NCBI GenBank assembly: GCA_050735975.1
Contig: JBOHVS010000024.1
Coordinates: 1-17,045 of the forward strand
Direction of reading: 5' to 3'
DNA length: 17,045 nt
Source: DATMBL01 sp050735975
Lineage (GTDB): Bacteria > Desulfobacterota > Binatia > UBA9968
The position numbers were made by a program, and so were the translations under genes. Positions 13,448-17,045 of this stretch are shown here, piece by piece; position 1 is the first letter of the stretch; each line of letters opens with the position of its first letter. The notes beneath the pieces were generated by a model. It had not been told where the DNA came from. It worked only from the letters and a program-made list of their open reading frames with translations, and searched no databases.

Positions 13448-14524
13448 CTACCTGAGCGCCGGAACGATTTGTTTGGCTAAAAGATTGATCGCTTCTTCGT
13501 AGTCCGGCCCGAGTTTGGCGAACGCGATGTGGTCGTAGCCAAGCCGGGCGGCCGCGCTCGCAAGCTCTATAATCTGGTCTCGAACCGCTTCGGGTTTCCC
13601 CGCAGCGTAATAGGTCCGAACCATGTGTTCGGTAACCAGCGACGATGCCTGCTCCACCGTTGCTCCCGAATCGAACGCCTGCTTTAGCTTCAGCACTTGC
13701 TCTCGTTTTACTCCCATCTTGCTGTATTCCTCAGGCGTAAAGCCGAGCGCTTCCCATTGAAGAATGGAATGGGCCACCTGGCGTTTCGGAAACTCAATTG
13801 CCTTGTCATGCTCGAGCGATATAGAAACGTTGAGCTCGCAGACTTTCCGTAATCGCTTGGTCGAGTTAACTTCTCCGGCCGCTTGATCGGCCGTCGCCAG
13901 CATTCCCGGTAATCTCCCGGCTTTCAGCATCGGAATGTAGGTGCCCGAACTGATCAGGCCGTCCATCACGCGCCCGCACATGCGCAGAGCTTGCGGACCG
14001 TTGCCGCCGCCGTAGAACTTGAAATTAGACTGCGGCTTGAAAGCCAGGCGAAATTTGCCGTTGTGATTGAGGCGGTAAAAGTCCTGAAGGAACGGAAACT
14101 CGGCATAGGAGGCTTCTTCGCCGGCCAACGCTCTGCGAAGAAAACGCACGGTCTCGCTGACCATCGCAATGGGTTTGGGCGATTGAAGGTGCTGCGGTGA
14201 CTGCCCGAGATCCCCACGGGCGATGCCGACGCTGATCTCTTTGCCTTCGCAAAGCTCCGAGAGGGAGGCGAAAGAATCCGCCGCGTCCAGGGGATTATGA
14301 AAGTACGGCACCATGATCGCGGTGCCCAAACGTATCGGCACATTCGATGCTACAGCGGTGAGAGCCACCATCTGGCTGCGGTAACGGATGTTGTCGTTGA
14401 ACCAAACTTGCTCGAATCCTTTGTCGGCGGCCAGCCGCGCCAATCGTACGAGATCCGGCACCGTGTAGTGATTGGCCAGATGAGTTACGAACTGAAGACC
14501 CAGCTCGCCGTTGAAGATCGGCAT
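13448..14524 (-). CDS. LLM-class flavin-dependent oxidoreductase (luciferase-like monooxygenase family)
   Basis: 358 residues, normal for bacterial-luciferase/F420-type LLM enzymes. GELGLQFVTHLANHYTVPDL starts the TIM barrel. Then come ARLAADKGFEQVWFNDN (29-45), PIRLGTAIMVPYFHNPLDAA (about 63-82), ISVGIARGD, PKPIAMVSETVRFLRRAL and FKFYGGGNGPQALRMCGRVMDG, with the C-terminal GKPEAVRDQIIELASAAARLGYDHIAF. The family uses FMN or F420 for monooxygenation or hydride transfer; the cofactor is not decided here. AGGAG (complement of 14531-14535) lies 6 bp before the ATG at 14524, fixing the start. The ornithine-cyclodeaminase-like gene is upstream on the same strand, 247 bp away with palindromes between. 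Confidence 0.9.
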   Translation of the reverse strand: MPIFNGELGLQFVTHLANHYTVPDLVRLARLAADKGFEQVWFNDNIRYRSQMVALTAVASNVPIRLGTAIMVPYFHNPLDAADSFASLSELCEGKEISVGIARGDLGQSPQHLQSPKPIAMVSETVRFLRRALAGEEASYAEFPFLQDFYRLNHNGKFRLAFKPQSNFKFYGGGNGPQALRMCGRVMDGLISSGTYIPMLKAGRLPGMLATADQAAGEVNSTKRLRKVCELNVSISLEHDKAIEFPKRQVAHSILQWEALGFTPEEYSKMGVKREQVLKLKQAFDSGATVEQASSLVTEHMVRTYYAAGKPEAVRDQIIELASAAARLGYDHIAFAKLGPDYEEAINLLAKQIVPALR

Positions 14525-14631
14525 TGTGTTCTCCTAAGGGTTTTTTGTCGACTTCGTGTACCGGCACAGAAGACCGCAGAAGAAGTCGATGCGGCACGAA
14601 TTATCATACCCGCGAATCCGCCACAGGCTTC

Positions 14632-14727
14632 GGACGGATCCGTCCTTCGGACGGAGGGGGTATCCACAAGATATTTTGTTTTCCCGGATTCCGGCTCGCC
14701 TCAGCCAGAGGCTGGCTTGGCCGGAAT
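14632..14727. repeat. Cluster of palindromic elements between the LLM and OCD-like genes
   Basis: GGACGGATCCGTCC (14632-14645) is a perfect 14-bp palindrome. CCGTCC/GGACGG pair around TTC (14640-14654). ATTCCGGC (14688-14695) pairs with GCCGGAAT (14720-14727) and encloses a nested CAGCC-AGA-GGCTG hairpin (14702-14714). The last unit has the GGATTCCGG...GCCGGAATGAC wording of a dispersed intergenic palindrome that I recall from many environmental bacterial genomes. Confidence 0.65.
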
Positions 14728-14771
14728 GACGACATATCCGTCTAATCAGTCCAAATACTGAAAGGCCGGCA

Positions 14772-15713
14772 CTAAATCTCAGTGACGGTTCGTAATTTGA
14801 GTTTTTTCTTTTTCGCTTGTTCCAGGACGTAGCGACCGACGGCCAAATCTTCGTCGGCGATGCCGTTGGACTGAAAGAGAATCTTCTTCGGTGGCGGCTT
14901 TGGAGCTTCGCCCGCGACGATTTTTTCCAGAGGAATGATGTTTTCCCAACGGGCAATTCCCGATTCGCACGCGGCGATCAGATCCCCGCTGTCGCCTTTC
15001 GCCGTGGCAAGATCGTCCGTCACGATCAAGTCCATTCGACGGATGAGTTCGCCTGAGACCTCATGCTTGACGGTAGCGTTCGCCCCTATGGAGGCGACCA
15101 GCACCTCGTCTTTGAGATTGACTCCGCCGGCCACGGGTGTCGAGGAATCCGTCGATACGATCAGAATATCGGATTCGGTTTCCGCTTCTTCGACGGAAGC
15201 TGCCTCCTTCCATTCAGCCTGGACTCGTTTCGACATCTCCCGAATGAATTTCTTTCTCTTACCCGGGCTGCGGCCATAGACCACGACCTCGCGAATCGGG
15301 CAAGAACGGGCGATGGCTTCCACTTGAAAGGTCGCTTGCCATCCGGGGCCGATGAGGCCCAGGGTTCTGGTATTTTCGGGCCCAAGATACCGCGCCGCAA
15401 CCCCACTGGCAGCACCGGTCCTGAGGCTGCTCAGATAGCCCATGTTGATGATGGCTTGAATTTGGCCCGTGCGGCCGTTGTAAAGCGTGATCGTGTTGGC
15501 CGCGGCCGCATAGGACCGGAGGCAAATCAGGTCCGAGTCTTCGTGCCACGCGGCCATCATGTTAAGCTGCTTTTGGCTGCCCTTTAGGCGTCTTCGCGGC
15601 ACACTGCGCAGTTTCCCTGCCGCGCGATCCCGAAACATCCGCTCAACGGCTCTAAGAGCCTGAGGCATGTCGATTAGTTTCCTGGTCTGCGGTTCGCTGA
15701 TCAGTAAAGCCAT
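14772..15713 (-). CDS. Ornithine cyclodeaminase / mu-crystallin family NAD(P)-dependent protein
   Basis: 313 residues from the ATG at 15713 (MALLISEPQTRKLIDMPQAL), the normal OCD start. An in-frame ATG 17 codons earlier (15764) would add a non-family leader. A GGGAGG (complement of 15725-15730) lies 11 bp upstream, a little far. Rossmann motif: TLGLIGPGWQATFQ (117-130), preceded by the family LSSLRTGAASGVAARYL (94-110). The later DLIVTDDLATAKGDSGDL region matches the second family block. The substrate Lys usually found in a GxK segment reads ICLRSY (Arg66). Members include ornithine cyclodeaminase, alanine dehydrogenase, ketimine reductase and tauropine-type enzymes, so the substrate is open. 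It precedes the LLM oxidoreductase on the same strand. Confidence 0.88.
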   Translation of the reverse strand: MALLISEPQTRKLIDMPQALRAVERMFRDRAAGKLRSVPRRRLKGSQKQLNMMAAWHEDSDLICLRSYAAAANTITLYNGRTGQIQAIINMGYLSSLRTGAASGVAARYLGPENTRTLGLIGPGWQATFQVEAIARSCPIREVVVYGRSPGKRKKFIREMSKRVQAEWKEAASVEEAETESDILIVSTDSSTPVAGGVNLKDEVLVASIGANATVKHEVSGELIRRMDLIVTDDLATAKGDSGDLIAACESGIARWENIIPLEKIVAGEAPKPPPKKILFQSNGIADEDLAVGRYVLEQAKKKKLKLRTVTEI

Positions 15714-15814
15714 CGTCCCGTTGCCCTCCCAAGGTTGTATAACGCAAGAGGGACATACGGGCAAGGCGTTTCATAGAGGAATTGAGGCCCGATAACTATG
15801 GAAGCCGCCTCCTC

Positions 15815-15850
15815 TTGACGGAGTCGCTCATTCATTTCAAAATGCCCCCA
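15815..15850 (+). promoter_or_regulatory. Candidate promoter giving a leaderless mRNA
   Basis: TTGACG (15815-15820), 17-bp spacer, CAAAAT (15838-15843, 4 of 6). The expected start is 7 bp on, at 15850, which is the A of the ATG. No Shine-Dalgarno precedes the gene, in agreement with leaderless translation. Confidence 0.45.
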
Positions 15851-16917
15851 TGAAACGGTGTCCGCAGTGCTCCACTGAGTACAACGATAGCATCAACTTT
15901 TGTACCAAAGACGGAAGGTCGCTGATAACCAAGACCGAGTCCCGCACGCGGCTGTGTCCGCACTGCGCCAACAGCATTGCGGAAGACGCGCTCAAATGCC
16001 CCTATTGCAAAGCCGAAGTCGCCGACGCAGGACAAAAGGCGAAAGCGGAGGAAGGGCGCAGTCAGTCATTTGAGGTCCCGGAGTGGCCCGAGCCGGATAG
16101 AGTCGTTTCGTTGGAGGGCGAGTGGCCCGAGCGGGAAGAAGATTCGTTCGAAGCTCGACTGGGCCAGCGGAAGTCCAGAACGTCTGCAGTATCGAAGGTC
16201 GTCCTCGCGGCGGGTGTAGCGCTTTGCGCGCTTGGATTGTTTTTGCTTGGCGAGACTTTTATCGGGCGCAAGCAAGGGAGTGAATCACAATCCATGCTCA
16301 AAATAAAAATGAAGGAGCTGGAAGAGGCAAAACTCAAGGAGCTGCAAGAGAAGGATCAAAAGATTCAATCGCTGGAAGCTCAACTCGCCCAGGTTCGCCA
16401 ACGGGCAAGTGAAAGTCCCAATCAGCTGGGGGCGCTCAACGCAAAACTGGAAAAGAATCAAAAAGAGTTATCTACGAGCCAGCAGAGATTAAACGTCGTA
16501 ACCCGCGAGCTCGATGAAAACTCCAGGCAACGAGCGGCACTTAAGGCGAAGTTGGACGAGACTCAAAGAGATCTCGCGACCAGCCAGCAGCGGCTAAACA
16601 TCGCGATTCGCGAGCTCAATCGGGCGGAGGCGAGCCGCTCGCAGCCGAGTCGTGTTTCCACACAAGCGCCCGTTGAACCTGCGCCTCCCGCGCCGGCCAG
16701 GCGCCCGGCCGAGCCCGGGACCTATGAAACGATAAGAACCACGACCGTTCACGAAAATCCGTCGGTGTCATCGCGGGTGATCGCTCAACTCGGTAGGGGT
16801 ACGAAGCTCACGGTTGTAAAGGCCGTTGGCAGCTGGCTTGAGGTGAGGTCCAGGCACGGTAAGCCGCCCGGGTATATTCGCCTGGATGATGCTGTTTACG
16901 TAAGCAGCGCGAACTAG
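15850..16917 (+). CDS. Zinc-ribbon, single-TM, coiled-coil, bacterial SH3 domain protein
   Basis: 355 residues. Cytoplasmic N-terminus with two zinc-ribbon halves: CPQC (4-7) with FCTKDG (C18), and CPHC/CPYC (36-39, 50-53). A polar linker with two EWPE motifs follows, then one membrane helix (about 116-134). A long coiled coil (about 146-258) comes next, with a 27-residue repeat (195-221 and 230-256) at a 35-residue, five-heptad step. A Pro/Ala-rich hinge leads to a C-terminal SH3-like domain (290-355) with TTVHENPSVSSRVIAQLGRG and SWLEVRSRHGKPPGYI. SH3_3 domains often bind cell-wall peptides, so the SH3 end is probably periplasmic. Zinc-ribbon plus SH3 proteins of this type are common in soil bacteria. 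Role unknown. Confidence 0.8.
   Translation: MKRCPQCSTEYNDSINFCTKDGRSLITKTESRTRLCPHCANSIAEDALKCPYCKAEVADAGQKAKAEEGRSQSFEVPEWPEPDRVVSLEGEWPEREEDSFEARLGQRKSRTSAVSKVVLAAGVALCALGLFLLGETFIGRKQGSESQSMLKIKMKELEEAKLKELQEKDQKIQSLEAQLAQVRQRASESPNQLGALNAKLEKNQKELSTSQQRLNVVTRELDENSRQRAALKAKLDETQRDLATSQQRLNIAIRELNRAEASRSQPSRVSTQAPVEPAPPAPARRPAEPGTYETIRTTTVHENPSVSSRVIAQLGRGTKLTVVKAVGSWLEVRSRHGKPPGYIRLDDAVYVSSAN
16432..16617 (+). repeat. In-gene tandem duplication in the coiled coil (105-bp step)
   Basis: Bases 16432-16512 and 16537-16617 code for two versions of ALxAKLxxxQxxLxTSQQRL, ending NxxxREL. Step 105 bp = 35 codons = five heptads, so the coiled coil stays in phase. The two copies have diverged at synonymous sites. 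Confidence 0.75.
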
Positions 16918-16974
16918 ACCTGAAATAAGCGCTTGGCGAACAATTGAAATGCGAAAATAGAATTAAAACGGGAA

Positions 16975-17042
16975 AAGCCCTCTGAAATGAGGTATACGAA
17001 GAGTTGCAAGACAGCAACGTAACCCCAAAAAACAGAGGGCTT
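16975..17042 (-). terminator. Long hairpin at window end; possible terminator of a minus-strand gene beyond it
   Basis: AAGCCCTCTG (16975-16984) is perfectly inverted as CAGAGGGCTT (17033-17042). A nested GTTGC-AAGACA-GCAAC (17003-17018) sits in the 48-nt loop. Read on the minus strand the stem is followed by TT and a CCCGTTTT tract, terminator-like for a gene right of the window. An element end is the other option. Confidence 0.4.
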
Positions 17043-17045
17043 CAA

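Noticed and set aside
16975..17042. Integron attC site
   Set aside because: The core RYYYAAC/GTTRRRY boxes are not in place, and no integrase or cassette is seen.

Overview
This is a 17 kb piece of bacterial chromosome, moderately GC-rich by eye, with dense genes on both strands and short intergenic gaps that often hold palindromes. The gene mix fits an uncultured soil or subsurface bacterium: a hydantoinase/oxoprolinase pair, an AbgT transporter, a D-aminoacylase-type amidohydrolase, an arylmalonate-decarboxylase/racemase-like protein, an LLM flavin oxidoreductase and an ornithine-cyclodeaminase-like protein. A lipobox lipoprotein and two sigma-54-type promoter matches suggest a Gram-negative-type lineage (for example Desulfobacterota, Binatota, Methylomirabilota, Tectomicrobia or Acidobacteriota). 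There is no rRNA or marker gene, so the phylum is a guess.

Layout: 1-2333 (minus) holds the N-terminus of hyuB, cut by the window edge, and a complete hyuA. They are divergent from an AbgT-family transporter (2467-3984). A compact MazE/MazF-type toxin-antitoxin pair follows (4068-4669), with a 4-bp overlap and a candidate autoregulatory operator. At 4754-6083 (minus) lies a three-gene envelope/stress operon (DUF883-like, Phage_holin_3_6-like, DUF3618-like). Opposite it is a 56-residue DUF1328/YtjA protein (6418-6588). The 334-bp gap between them has a near-consensus sigma-54 (-24/-12) promoter facing each way and two palindromes roughly midway, which looks like a shared enhancer-controlled switch.

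At 7018-9706 are the D-aminoacylase-type amidohydrolase and a cysteine-free member of the Asp/Glu racemase/arylmalonate decarboxylase superfamily, separated by REP-like palindromes. Together with hyuAB they suggest processing of N-acyl or cyclic amino-acid derivatives. At 9709-10873 are an AGACAG-rich low-complexity tract, the C-terminal stump of an ABC solute-binding protein, and an orphan NitT/TauT-type ABC ATPase: probably a decayed transporter locus.

The right part (10966-17045) holds a GT-C-like polytopic membrane protein, a lipoprotein with a methyltransferase fold, and, on the minus strand, an OCD/mu-crystallin protein followed by an LLM oxidoreductase. Last comes a zinc-ribbon/TM/coiled-coil/SH3 protein that is probably translated from a leaderless mRNA. 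The window ends in a hairpin that may be a terminator for a gene beyond the edge, or an element end.

The best candidate for an under-described system is the divergent sigma-54-type regulon at 4754-6588. Other points of interest are the Cys-less racemase-fold enzyme and the ABC remnant fused to the repeat tract.
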